From JAKAGZ01 sp963772675 (GTDB lineage: Bacteria; Bacteroidota; Ignavibacteria; Ignavibacteriales; Ignavibacteriaceae): a stretch of 64,000 nucleotides of DNA. Within the stretch, counting starts at the first letter, position 1. Each line of letters begins with the position of its first letter. Below the pieces are notes generated by a model. The model saw only the letters and a list, made by a program, of their open reading frames with translations, was not told the origin of the DNA and did no database searches. The stretch is from the NCBI GenBank assembly GCA_963772675.1, contig CAVYYF010000012.1:1-64000 (forward strand), written 5' to 3'. The position numbers and the translations under genes were made by a program. Shown here piece by piece: positions 17,380 through 26,979 of the stretch.

Positions 17380-19452
17380 TCAATCTACATTTTGCAAAAC
17401 ATTAATATTTCGTATCTCTCCAGCAACTACCAGAACATCATCCTTTCGTATTATATAATCCGCACTTGGAATTGCTTTAATTATTTCAGATTTGTTTTTT
17501 ATTGTTTTAATTGATAAAACTTCAACTCCATATCTTGCCCTGATATCTAACTCCCTTATAGATTTATTTATAAATGTATTTGGTGCAGAAATTTCTGATA
17601 TAGAATATCCTTCCATAAAATGTACCTGCGGCAAATCATCTTTCATAACAATGCTGCTTGCAAGGCTTGAAGTTATTTCCCTTGCTTCGATTGCTTTCTG
17701 GTATGCATCCTGAATATCTTTTCTCCATATCATTCCGATTACTTTATTTAGATTGCCTCTATCAGAAACAGGCAGTCCTTCAAAATCGTATTTGCTCATT
17801 ATATCCATTGCTGACTTACAATTATCTTGAACATTTATCATATCAAAATTAAAATTAGCCACGTCACCGGCGATCAATAAGTTTTGCAATGATTCTCGTT
17901 CATATAAATATTCCTTTAGATCCTTTAATGAAATCATTCCTTTTATGTTATTATTCTTATCAACTACGGGGAAATCAGGACCTTTCCCTTTTATTATCTT
18001 ATTAATTACTTGGCTAAAATTATCTGTTTCAAGTATTGAATTGAATTTTTCTGTATAAACATCATTGACAAAGATCGTTTCCATTACATTAGCTTCTGTG
18101 CCTTCTTTAATGCTGATGTTTCTCAATAGAAGTTTTAATGTATAAATTGACTCACGAGATAGTCTCGAAGATAGTATTGTGCTAATTATACAGGTAATCA
18201 TTAGGGGCAAAATAATCCTGTAATCGTTTGTAAGTTCAAATACAATAATAATTGCTGTGATCGGTGCTCTTGTCGTTCCGGCTACCAGTCCGCCCATTGC
18301 AACGAGTGCATAGGCATTAGGTGATGCAGTTATTAGCGGAAAATATTGATGTACAAAAGAGCCGAAGAAGTAACCCAGCATTGCACCCATAAATAATGAA
18401 GGTGCAAAGATTCCACCAGAGCCTCCGGAACCCAAAGTGATTGAAGTTGCAAATATCTTTACAAATATTAAGATAAAAGCAATGTACCAAAGCATTTCAC
18501 CTTTAAGTGCGAGGTTGATTGTTTCATATCCCACCCCCATAATTTCGGGATAAAGCAATGCGACTAGTCCCATTATAATTCCGCCAATAGCAGGTTTGAT
18601 ATATTCAGGCAGACGAGTTTTGTTGTCGAAAACATCTTCTGCAAAATAAAGTGATTTAATGAATGCAAATGATACCAACCCGGCAATTCCCCCGAGAATA
18701 AAATAAAAGATAAGCTCATATGGTGATGCAAGCTCATATTTAGGGACAAGAAATGCTATTAAATTGCCTTCAAAAGTATGAGAGATAACTGTTGCCATAA
18801 CAGAAGATATGACGATCGGAGAAAACTGGGCTACAGCAAAATCCATTAGAATAATTTCAACTGCAAATAAGGCTCCTGCAATTGGAGCGTTAAATGCTGC
18901 TGCAATTCCTGCTGCTGCACCACATCCAACTAATGTCTTTAATCTTTTAGTAGGGACGTGAAAAAATTGACCAACAGTGGAGCCTAAGCTTGAGCCTATC
19001 TGCACAATCGGACCTTCACGTCCAACTGAACCACCTGTACCTATCGAAATAGCTGAAGCTATTGCTTTAATGAAAGCAACTCTAGGACGAATTATTCCAC
19101 CTTTCAATAATATTGCCTGCATAACTTCAGGGACACCGTGTCCTTTGGCTTCAGGTGCAAGAAAAGAAATAATCGGTCCTACCAGAAGTCCGCCCACAAC
19201 CGGAATAATAAGTATCCAATACCATGGAATAGCTAAAATATTTTCCAGTATGTTACCTGGGCCAGGGAATGAAATGTCAGAAATAAATTTGATCAGCCAC
19301 CGGATTCCTATACCTCCGAATCCACCCAGGATTCCTATAATTATAGCAAGGATGATCATGAAGGTATGCTCTGTCATCCGGGCACGTTCAAATGAAGCAG
19401 CAGCTTTACGGGAAAGATTTGTATAGATTCTATTAAATATTGACTCTTTCAA
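17380..19452 (-). CDS. ClC chloride channel/antiporter with CBS pair and TrkA-C domain
   Basis: Inner-membrane chloride transport protein, 690 aa. The ClC core (about 1-440) shows the three ion-pathway motifs in the forms GHGVPE, GREGPIVQIG and GSGGSGGIFAPS. The Glu in GREGP is the gating glutamate of the family. It is followed by two CBS domains (about 455-610), which usually bind adenine nucleotides, and a C-terminal TrkA-C-like segment. The start is a TTG with a weak ribosome site, so the N terminus could be internal (Met near residue 27). The role may be acid or osmotic balance. Confidence 0.92.
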   Translation of the reverse strand: MKESIFNRIYTNLSRKAAASFERARMTEHTFMIILAIIIGILGGFGGIGIRWLIKFISDISFPGPGNILENILAIPWYWILIIPVVGGLLVGPIISFLAPEAKGHGVPEVMQAILLKGGIIRPRVAFIKAIASAISIGTGGSVGREGPIVQIGSSLGSTVGQFFHVPTKRLKTLVGCGAAAGIAAAFNAPIAGALFAVEIILMDFAVAQFSPIVISSVMATVISHTFEGNLIAFLVPKYELASPYELIFYFILGGIAGLVSFAFIKSLYFAEDVFDNKTRLPEYIKPAIGGIIMGLVALLYPEIMGVGYETINLALKGEMLWYIAFILIFVKIFATSITLGSGGSGGIFAPSLFMGAMLGYFFGSFVHQYFPLITASPNAYALVAMGGLVAGTTRAPITAIIIVFELTNDYRIILPLMITCIISTILSSRLSRESIYTLKLLLRNISIKEGTEANVMETIFVNDVYTEKFNSILETDNFSQVINKIIKGKGPDFPVVDKNNNIKGMISLKDLKEYLYERESLQNLLIAGDVANFNFDMINVQDNCKSAMDIMSKYDFEGLPVSDRGNLNKVIGMIWRKDIQDAYQKAIEAREITSSLASSIVMKDDLPQVHFMEGYSISEISAPNTFINKSIRELDIRARYGVEVLSIKTIKNKSEIIKAIPSADYIIRKDDVLVVAGEIRNINVLQNVD

Positions 19453-19577
19453 TTCGGGAAGCTTACACCAATGTTTGAGTGTATAAGGATAATAATCTAT
19501 TATAAAATTATTTATAATAATAAGCTATTAAAATGAATCAATCAAATTGATTGTACATATAAAGAACTTAATTTCAT

Positions 19578-21233
19578 TCAGCTTTTTGTCTCTTTTTTCT
19601 TCTTTCTGGTGTACAAAATTGAAATAATCAACATTACAAATCCTAATACGAGGAAGGAGATTATCTTATAGGTGAAATCTTCGTTGGTAATTCCAATTAT
19701 GAAAACGTATACAACAGTTAATCCTAATGTTAAAAGTGCCATCCAGCGATATTTCTTACTCTTAAGTAAAACACTAAGGAAGTAATAAATTATTGCAACA
19801 ACAATCCACGAGACGCTTGCCCAGCCCGACGGCATTGCATGATAAAGTGCATAAGGGATTATTACCAGGGCAGTCAGAAGATAGGCATTTCTCATTTGTT
19901 CAGTAGTTAATTCTAACCGATCCTTTTTCCAGTTTAAAATTCTTGCACTTAGTAAAGCAACTATTCCAAAACTTAAACTGGTGCTGCTTATTTTGCCCTC
20001 CAACGCCAGGTAGGTTATGAATATGAGTATATAGATGACAAAATTTGCCAGGACTATGTATTTTGATCTGAACCAGACTGCAGTTGATAATACAATTAAA
20101 CTTTGCCAGCATAACAAAATGTAAAATCCCGGAGATTTCACTTCATAAATTATTGCTACGGTTAACGCAAAATATCCAAGCATTGCATAAATGAAAGTTG
20201 AGAATTTGCTTTGTTCCTTTTGCCAGAAGATAATTGCAATAGAGAGGAATGTAATGGATGCTAGCAAATGGTAAAATGATGCGGAGCTATCATTAAATAC
20301 ATAAGAAATGAGAAAAAATAAACTGTAGCAACCACCTGCATTTAAGATTGTACCGAAAACTACAGGCGTATCTTCCGGGTATGGATCTTTTCTTAACTTT
20401 GTCCCAGCTGCAAAAATTATCGAATAAACCAAAAGGAATAACAAATTTATACCTGGGCCTGTGACTGCCTGTAAAGTGTTACCCAAGACAGGATTATTCA
20501 TAAACCATAATAAGTGGGTAAAATATGTTAGGACAATGCCCACATATAAAAAGGTCTTCCAGTTATATCTTAATTTGAAATAAACAGAGAGTACTGCTAA
20601 AAGCGTAAGGAAACCAAATATAGAGTACGGGTTATCGCTAACCAATGCAGTAACGTAACCAAGAGTTAAGCTTACCAGGATTAGATAATTTGATTTTCTC
20701 GTTATTGATATCCAGAGAATTATTCCGATGGTAATAGAAAGTAAAATCACTTCCAGGCCGGATTGTGAGATGAGAAAATCATTTCCGAAAAATTTCATTC
20801 TCAAAGTGGTGAAGTAAAATAGAAACAAACCACCTCCAAGAAGGTAGTCTGAAAGATAGCTAAACGATTCACGTTCGCGCCAGTTATGTGAGATAAAAAA
20901 CACTACGATTGAAAATGTATAGCCGAAAAGTATATCAACAATTACAGGAATATGCCTAAAAGGGAATGACATTAGAAATGCAACGCCGATAAAGAAAATT
21001 AATATTCCAAGCTTCGCAAGCCAGAATTGTCCTATCTGAAATTCAAGTCTTTCTTCTTTTTCCTCATTACTAAGTTCTAATATTGTTTCATTGACATTTA
21101 CTTCCAGCAATTCTTTAGCTTCATAATTAACTGAAATTTGAAGCTTCTGTTCAATTTTAGATATTCGTTCATCCAGGCTTTTTAAGTAACTGAATAATTC
21201 TTCACTGCTATGATCCTTTGATTGAGAGTTCAT
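19578..21233 (-). CDS. DUF2339-like polytopic membrane protein
   Basis: A 551-aa protein with a charged, coiled-coil-like N terminus (residues 10-60, including DERISKIEQKLQ) followed by about 15 or more hydrophobic helices to the end, finishing in a basic tail (TRKKKKE). This layout matches the DUF2339 family of uncharacterised membrane proteins. AAGGAG precedes the ATG at 21233. It lies downstream of the 11-heme cytochrome gene on the same strand with a 95-base gap, so co-transcription with the respiratory genes is possible. Function unknown. Confidence 0.7.
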   Translation of the reverse strand: MNSQSKDHSSEELFSYLKSLDERISKIEQKLQISVNYEAKELLEVNVNETILELSNEEKEERLEFQIGQFWLAKLGILIFFIGVAFLMSFPFRHIPVIVDILFGYTFSIVVFFISHNWRERESFSYLSDYLLGGGLFLFYFTTLRMKFFGNDFLISQSGLEVILLSITIGIILWISITRKSNYLILVSLTLGYVTALVSDNPYSIFGFLTLLAVLSVYFKLRYNWKTFLYVGIVLTYFTHLLWFMNNPVLGNTLQAVTGPGINLLFLLVYSIIFAAGTKLRKDPYPEDTPVVFGTILNAGGCYSLFFLISYVFNDSSASFYHLLASITFLSIAIIFWQKEQSKFSTFIYAMLGYFALTVAIIYEVKSPGFYILLCWQSLIVLSTAVWFRSKYIVLANFVIYILIFITYLALEGKISSTSLSFGIVALLSARILNWKKDRLELTTEQMRNAYLLTALVIIPYALYHAMPSGWASVSWIVVAIIYYFLSVLLKSKKYRWMALLTLGLTVVYVFIIGITNEDFTYKIISFLVLGFVMLIISILYTRKKKKETKS

Positions 21234-21327
21234 AATTCACACTCCTTAAAGGAAAAATTTCGATGTACTATAGCTGGTGCTAACGACTCAATATTTTTGA
21301 TACTTAATATTATTAATGAAATTAATT

Positions 21328-22800
21328 TTATCCATTCTTATTCTGGTTTTTTTCGTAATCCTTTATATATAAGTATAATCCTACCGCTAAAAGGATTGTA
21401 ATAATTAATGCAATCCCAAGACCTTTTCTCCTGAAATAATATTCATCTATAGAACTTTTTGCATCTTTTATAACTTTTGATGTTACTTTTAATCCTTTGT
21501 CTACAACAACATCGTCGAATTTTTTCTCATTAAATGAATGAACAGCAGTTTTTGCTTCAAGAACTGCCTGATGAGCATCTCTTAATTCAAATTTTTCATC
21601 TTCCACTTCCATCCCTTTCTGCTCTGCATTATCTATTAAAGACTGTGCATATTTCTGAGCTATTTCCAGGCTATCTATCAGGATTTTCATATTTTGTGCT
21701 ACTTTATATCCCACAGTATTTTTTTCTGGAGTGTGACATCTTGCACAAACCGCACCTTTTGAAACACCAAGTAATTTATCAGTTGCAGTAATTATCAAGT
21801 GATTACTGTGGCATGTTTCACATTCCGGATAATTATTTTGGTCAAATGCTTTTTTGTGCGGGCTTGATGCAAACAATTCTGCATTTAATGCGTGGCAGGT
21901 ACCACATACTTTCGATATTGAGGAAATACCCGGAGGTGTTGCAGCATGGTTGCCGTGACAACTATTACAAGCCGGTGCCCCGGTATCTTTTTTCTTAAGT
22001 AAGGCAATGCCATGAACACTTTGTGAATATTTTTCATATTGATCTGTAGGTATTTTGTACTTAGCCATATATTGTTTATTGCTATGGCACTTTGAACAAG
22101 TAGCAGGGATATTTACCGGGTATACACTTGAGTTAACATCGTTCGGAGCTTTAATTCCGTGAGAACCGTGGCAACTTGCACATTGAGCTGGTTTCGGGTC
22201 ACCTTTGGAATTCAGAATACCGTGGACACTTGTTCTGTATTTTTCATATTGATCAATAGGGAGCCTTGGGTCATAAGCACGCATAAATACAGAACTGCTG
22301 TGACATTTTGCGCAGGTCTTTGGTACATTTAGTGGATAAACAGGTGAACGCGGGTCAGTTACTTTTACGATCCCGTGTGCTCCATGACAGGTGATACATT
22401 GCGCAATTCGATCTTTACCGTTTGTAGAAAGCTGTCCGTGAACACTGCTTTTTAATAAATCGAATTGATTTGTAGGAATGTGCGTGCCGAATGATGCCAT
22501 TTTTTCTTTTGAAGCATGACATTTTGCACAAACTTCGGAAATAGTATTCCCTTTAGGCACTCCGATATAACCTGCTGCTTTGCTCATTGCTACATCCATA
22601 TCGTCGGTTTTGCTGTTTCCGCCGTGGCAATCTGCGCAGGAAAGACCCATCTTATAATGAATATCATTCTTAAATAATTTTGCCGGTGCACCCCCTACAA
22701 CTTCAGTGTGGCAGGTTAAACATTGATCCTTCTCCCCGGCATAAATGTTATTTGTTATAAAACAAAGTGAGACAAATATTATTATTATAAATTTTTTCAT
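21328..22800 (-). CDS. Eleven-heme c-type cytochrome with C-terminal membrane anchor
   Basis: Periplasmic electron-transfer protein, 490 aa from the ATG at 22800. That start overlaps the cytochrome b stop as ATGA; a second ATG three codons upstream is less likely. Signal peptide of about 21 residues, then 11 CXXCH heme sites (CLTCH first, CARCH last) over about 350 residues, several in repeats of the form SVHG...CxxCHGxHGI. A long charged helical region follows, and then one transmembrane helix and a basic tail. Directly following Rieske and cytochrome b, it takes the place of cytochrome c1/f as electron acceptor of the complex (inference). Confidence 0.92.
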   Translation of the reverse strand: MKKFIIIIFVSLCFITNNIYAGEKDQCLTCHTEVVGGAPAKLFKNDIHYKMGLSCADCHGGNSKTDDMDVAMSKAAGYIGVPKGNTISEVCAKCHASKEKMASFGTHIPTNQFDLLKSSVHGQLSTNGKDRIAQCITCHGAHGIVKVTDPRSPVYPLNVPKTCAKCHSSSVFMRAYDPRLPIDQYEKYRTSVHGILNSKGDPKPAQCASCHGSHGIKAPNDVNSSVYPVNIPATCSKCHSNKQYMAKYKIPTDQYEKYSQSVHGIALLKKKDTGAPACNSCHGNHAATPPGISSISKVCGTCHALNAELFASSPHKKAFDQNNYPECETCHSNHLIITATDKLLGVSKGAVCARCHTPEKNTVGYKVAQNMKILIDSLEIAQKYAQSLIDNAEQKGMEVEDEKFELRDAHQAVLEAKTAVHSFNEKKFDDVVVDKGLKVTSKVIKDAKSSIDEYYFRRKGLGIALIITILLAVGLYLYIKDYEKNQNKNG

Positions 22801-23876
22801 GATAGCCACCCCAATATTGTTAGGATTATGATGAACATAACGGCAAATATCCCCAGGTAGTTTATAATTTTGTTATGCTCACCCCTGGAGCTTTTTCTAT
22901 CCCAGAAAGGTACAAGCAGCCATAAAATTCCTGCCAATCCAAAAAGGCAAATTCCCACAACTTCTCCATCCACAAACCAGATATGACTGGGGAAGTATTT
23001 CAGGCTCTGGAACATAAAAAGGAAATACCATTCAGGCTTAATGCCTGCGGGTGCGGATGAAAATGCATTGGCTTTATGTCCTAATTCGGCAGGGAAGTAG
23101 ACTGCTAAAATTGCCAGTAGGTTTAACACAATTAACCATAGAAGTAAATCCCTCAACATAAAATTCGGAAAGAATGGCATTCTCTTTTTTTCTTTGTCTT
23201 TCTTTTTCTCCATATGCAGAGGCTCGCTTATTCCTTGTCTTTGAATAAGGATAAGATGTAAACCCAAAATTAAAGTGAAAATGCCCGGTAGCAGAGCAAC
23301 GTGAAAACCGAATAACCTTGATAAGGTTGCACCTGTAACATCATTGCCTCCCCTAATGAACTCTTTTAGTGAGTCTCCAACTATAGGTATCTGACCGGCA
23401 ATATCCGAGCCTACCTTCGTTGCAAAGAATGCTAATTCATTCCATGGAAGCAGATAGCCGCTGAACCCAAATCCGAGAGCAAGAAAAAACATTAGAACAC
23501 CAGTTAGCCAGGTCATTTCCCTTGGCTTTCTGTAAGATTTTTCAAAATAAACGCTGAACATATGGATGAATACAGAAAGAATAAAAAGATTAGCCGACCA
23601 GGCGTGGATTGATCTGACTAACCATCCGAACTGAACTTTTGACATTATAAATTTTATACTTTCGAACGCCAAATCCGAGCTGCCTTTATAATAAAACAAA
23701 AGTAATATTCCTGTTATCACCTGAATGATGAAAAAGAATAATGAAACTCCTCCGAAATAATACCAGATTGAATTTCGGTGAACGGGTACATATTTTTTGC
23801 CCATATATTGAACCAAGCCCTCAATTTCTGCCCGGTCATCGACCCACTTATAGAATTTTCGTATTAAATTTTTCAT
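22797..23876 (-). CDS. Cytochrome b of a bc/b6f-type quinol oxidase complex
   Basis: Membrane subunit that oxidises menaquinol, 359 aa. Four heme-ligand histidines are visible: RSIHAW...FIHMF with 13 residues between them, and FHVALL...LHLI with 14 between. The 14-residue spacing in the second pair is the cytochrome b6 type, whereas mitochondrial-type b has 13. The PEWYF segment is the Qo-site PEWY motif. The N-terminal four-helix and C-terminal (subunit IV-like) parts are fused in one chain. The operon order Rieske, cytochrome b, multiheme c is tight, with a six-base gap and then an ATGA overlap. Confidence 0.93.
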   Translation of the reverse strand: MKNLIRKFYKWVDDRAEIEGLVQYMGKKYVPVHRNSIWYYFGGVSLFFFIIQVITGILLLFYYKGSSDLAFESIKFIMSKVQFGWLVRSIHAWSANLFILSVFIHMFSVYFEKSYRKPREMTWLTGVLMFFLALGFGFSGYLLPWNELAFFATKVGSDIAGQIPIVGDSLKEFIRGGNDVTGATLSRLFGFHVALLPGIFTLILGLHLILIQRQGISEPLHMEKKKDKEKKRMPFFPNFMLRDLLLWLIVLNLLAILAVYFPAELGHKANAFSSAPAGIKPEWYFLFMFQSLKYFPSHIWFVDGEVVGICLFGLAGILWLLVPFWDRKSSRGEHNKIINYLGIFAVMFIIILTILGWLS

Positions 23877-23882
23877 GATTTT

Positions 23883-24338
23883 TTACGCATTTGTTGATAT
23901 GTAAATTTCTTTGCCTTTTTTAATTACACTTAATTCAGTTAGTGGCCGTGGTGGCGGACCTGAAATATTGCGGCCATTCAAGTCATATTTCCCATTATGA
24001 CAGGCGCACCAGATCAAGCCTAAATCGTTTCTGAATTGAACAGTGCAGGCAAGGTGAGTACATGTTGCGGTAAATGCCCTGAAACTTTTATCTTTTAACC
24101 TGATCAGTAAAACAGGCTTACTTCCAAATTTGATTATTTTTCCCGTGTCAGGTTCAAAGTCGGACTCCTTCCCAGCGAGTACGCTGGTAACTTCAACTTC
24201 GTTTTGCTTGGGAGGTTTTAGATAAGAAAAAAGCGGGTAGAAAATTGATGCGGCAAATCCAATTAATCCGCCGGTAAGTAAGAACTTGAGAAACCCTCTT
24301 CTATTAGTTTGCCCTTGAACATTGGTTTGATCTTCCAT
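23883..24338 (-). CDS. Rieske [2Fe-2S] iron-sulfur protein
   Basis: Electron carrier of the cytochrome bc complex, 151 aa. An N-terminal NRRGFLKFLLTGG twin-arginine-like signal/anchor is followed by one transmembrane stretch. The cluster-binding boxes are CTHLAC and CACHNGKYD, supplying two Cys and two His, and a GPPPRPL loop follows. It starts the three-gene bc-type operon, with a 170-base gap separating it from the NapC-type cytochrome upstream. High confidence from the paired boxes. Confidence 0.95.
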   Translation of the reverse strand: MEDQTNVQGQTNRRGFLKFLLTGGLIGFAASIFYPLFSYLKPPKQNEVEVTSVLAGKESDFEPDTGKIIKFGSKPVLLIRLKDKSFRAFTATCTHLACTVQFRNDLGLIWCACHNGKYDLNGRNISGPPPRPLTELSVIKKGKEIYISTNA

Positions 24339-24509
24339 GACAAATGACCCCGGTTTGTTGGAAATTTATTTAGTAAAAATATTAACTTGTTTAAAAAGGA
24401 ATATAATTTCTTTGTATAGAGAAACCTTTTTGTTTAGTAATAAAAATTAAGCCTGTATCTTAATTCAAAAAGCAAGAGTATTTATGGATACTCTTGTTAA
24501 TTTTATTTA

Positions 24510-26015
24510 TTAAAGATTGTCATTCTTTTTTGCAGAATGGCAATCAACACAGCTTTCATCTCTTAACGAATTTCCTAGGTCAACGGGGTGTACGAATTCC
24601 AATCCTTTGAGCGAAACGAGATCTTTTCCGTCTGAGGTCTTTTGTTCGATTATAGTGTGGCAAATGTTGCAGTTATTTGAAATGACTTTGCCATCGTCAG
24701 AGTAATGTTTTCCATCGTGGCATCTGAAACAGCCGGGTGCATAGGTATGTCCGATATTATTAGGGAATCCTTTCCAGCTTACGTTCATTGAGGGGAAGTA
24801 ATTGTTACGATAAATATTCTGAATATATTTTATACTTTTTTCTATCTCGACAGATTTTTCTTTTGCGATATTCGGATAGTTAGTAGCATAGAAGTTTTGT
24901 ATGTGATATTTAATGCTGTCAATTGCAATTGGTTTGGTTGTGTAAGGTTTATCGAGGGCATCAACGGCTACACTTTTGATATAAGGTAGTTCCGGATCAA
25001 TCCTATTTAGCGACATATTAAGATTGACCATTTTATCCGGCGGATTGTAAATATGTGATGGCCTGTTGTGACAGTCAATACAATCCATTTTTCTTAGACT
25101 ATCAGCACTCAATTTTTTAGCGTCGAAATCTCTTAACTTATAAACTTCTTCCTTGCCGGTTTCTTTTGAGGTAATCTTAACCCACGGTATATTTTGTCTT
25201 GATTTATCCGAAGGGTAATAGAGTATAGTATTATCAATATTCATATGCCAGTGGATCCCGGCACTTGTTCCCATTTCACTATTTCCTCCTCCAATTTTCA
25301 ACAGCATTGTAATACTGGATGGTGTATTCTTTTCATCAGAAAGATAATAGTGAAAATCTACCTTTTTTTCGCTGAAAAAGTTTTTGGGCCAGTGACATTG
25401 CTCGCAGGTTCCCTGTGCAGGTCTCAGGTTTTCAACCGGTGTTGGGATTGGCTTTGAATATTTGTGAAATAATACTGAATAGACCTGATAAGCTCCTGAT
25501 ATTTTTGACTTAACGTACCAGGTAGTTCCCGCACCGATGTGGCATTGTACACAAGCAACTCTGGAGTGCGGAGAATTTTTATATGCGGTGTATTCAGGAT
25601 TCATTACATTGTGACAAATGGTTCCGCAAAATTCTACAGTTTCCGTATACTCATAAGCCTTGTAACTTCCAAAAGCAGTAAAAACCAAAAACAATATTGT
25701 TCCGACAGAAAATATTGTAAACGAAATTCTATGCTTCGGATTATTTAAATCAAGAACTGGAAAATGGCTCCCTTTGAATGTACCTTTTATCTTTTGCCTG
25801 TGAGCTCTGTAAATTCCAAGTGCGATCAATAGTAATCCAGATATCAAAATAGCTGGAAATATAATAAAGGTAATTATCCCAAGATAGGGATTTGTTTCTG
25901 CAGCCGTTACATCAAGAACAGAAAGGAATAAAATCAGTCCGAAACTTACTGAAGCTATTATAGCACCAGCAAAAGTTATAGGATTATAAAAGGATTCAGG
26001 AAATTTTTTCTTCAT
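24510..26015 (-). CDS. NapC/NirT-family seven-heme cytochrome c (ImcH-like)
   Basis: Membrane-anchored quinol dehydrogenase-type cytochrome, about 501 aa from ATG 26015 (GTG 26021 is an alternative). Two hydrophobic segments near residues 15-65, and another around 105-125, precede the hemes. The first site is CX3CH (CGTICH) followed by NVMNPEY, then six CXXCH sites: CVQCH, CEQCH, CIDCH, CFRCH, CNICH and CVDCH. From memory, the first-heme pattern and size are like ImcH of Geobacter, which passes menaquinol electrons to periplasmic cytochromes. It is 25 bases from the cytochrome b gene. Confidence 0.88.
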   Translation of the reverse strand: MKKKFPESFYNPITFAGAIIASVSFGLILFLSVLDVTAAETNPYLGIITFIIFPAILISGLLLIALGIYRAHRQKIKGTFKGSHFPVLDLNNPKHRISFTIFSVGTILFLVFTAFGSYKAYEYTETVEFCGTICHNVMNPEYTAYKNSPHSRVACVQCHIGAGTTWYVKSKISGAYQVYSVLFHKYSKPIPTPVENLRPAQGTCEQCHWPKNFFSEKKVDFHYYLSDEKNTPSSITMLLKIGGGNSEMGTSAGIHWHMNIDNTILYYPSDKSRQNIPWVKITSKETGKEEVYKLRDFDAKKLSADSLRKMDCIDCHNRPSHIYNPPDKMVNLNMSLNRIDPELPYIKSVAVDALDKPYTTKPIAIDSIKYHIQNFYATNYPNIAKEKSVEIEKSIKYIQNIYRNNYFPSMNVSWKGFPNNIGHTYAPGCFRCHDGKHYSDDGKVISNNCNICHTIIEQKTSDGKDLVSLKGLEFVHPVDLGNSLRDESCVDCHSAKKNDNL

Positions 26016-26046
26016 TTTCACGAAAGTTTTTCTTTATAAAATTCTA

Positions 26047-26958
26047 TTATCTATAAGCAAAAATCATAGCATAGATTATCCATATGACAATGCTAAAGCC
26101 CAGGCTTAAAGCAACCCAGCCAAATATTTTTATGGTTTTTATTACTACTGGTTGATAAGGTTCCACCAGGTATTTTTCCAGTTCTCCACTCTCAACCAAT
26201 TCTCTGTATTCATCGGGTCGATCAATTTTAAATTCTTCAAGCGACACTCTTCCCGAAAAGATAACTATATCCATTGGAAATTTCTCGGGCCTAAGGTGTG
26301 TATTAAAAAAATGCACGGTAAAAATAAACCCGGTTGCTAACAATGCTTCGTCACTATGAATAATTGTGGCAACATTAATAATCCATCCCGGAAAAATTCT
26401 TGTTAAAACCTCCGGAATCCAAAGGGTTAAACCGGTTGAACCAATTACAAAAATTCCCCAGAACACTGCAAAATAATCAAATTTTTCCCAGTATGTCCAT
26501 CTTCCAAATTGAGGTCTTTCGCCCATACCAAGAAACCATTTAAGAGAGCCAATAAAATCCTGCAAGTCCTTTTTAGTAAACATCATAGAATCGGGTCCGA
26601 ACAATAACTTAAGCCAGGTCTTATTCTCCTTTCTTTTCATTTTCGCTATACTAATCAAATGAATAATAAATACTGAGATCATAATGACTGCAGAGAAACG
26701 GTGGATATAACGAGCACTTTCAAAACCGCCTAAAAGATGTGACAAAATAACAGCCCATCCTGTATATGCGAATTTTAAGGTCAGGCCTGTAAAAGCTAAA
26801 CTCAAAAAACTTAATATCATAAAAAAATGCAGGCCGCGGTTTAGCCTGGTAAATCTTTGAAAATGCCTTGTCTCTGTTTTTTTATGATTTGATTCCGGCC
26901 TTTTCTGTTTTATGCTTTCATTAACTTTTTGTTTATTATTATCCATCTTCATTTGCAT
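26047..26958 (-). CDS. Di-heme cytochrome b membrane subunit
   Basis: A 303-aa membrane protein of the cytochrome b561/formate-dehydrogenase-gamma/Ni-hydrogenase b superfamily. Candidate heme histidines are RGLHFFM, RYIHRFSA, FIIHLIS, IIHSDEA and FTVHFFNTH within five or six helices. Stretches such as GRWTYWEKFDYFAVFWG and PMDIVIFSGRVSLEEF align with the C-terminal half of the 13-heme fusion protein (29083-31230), so the two are paralogs. It sits 21 bases after the 19-heme gene and probably anchors it and feeds it quinol electrons (inference). Three ATGs lie close together at the start. Confidence 0.87.
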   Translation of the reverse strand: MQMKMDNNKQKVNESIKQKRPESNHKKTETRHFQRFTRLNRGLHFFMILSFLSLAFTGLTLKFAYTGWAVILSHLLGGFESARYIHRFSAVIMISVFIIHLISIAKMKRKENKTWLKLLFGPDSMMFTKKDLQDFIGSLKWFLGMGERPQFGRWTYWEKFDYFAVFWGIFVIGSTGLTLWIPEVLTRIFPGWIINVATIIHSDEALLATGFIFTVHFFNTHLRPEKFPMDIVIFSGRVSLEEFKIDRPDEYRELVESGELEKYLVEPYQPVVIKTIKIFGWVALSLGFSIVIWIIYAMIFAYR

Positions 26959-26979
26959 TATTAAATAATTTTTTTCCGT

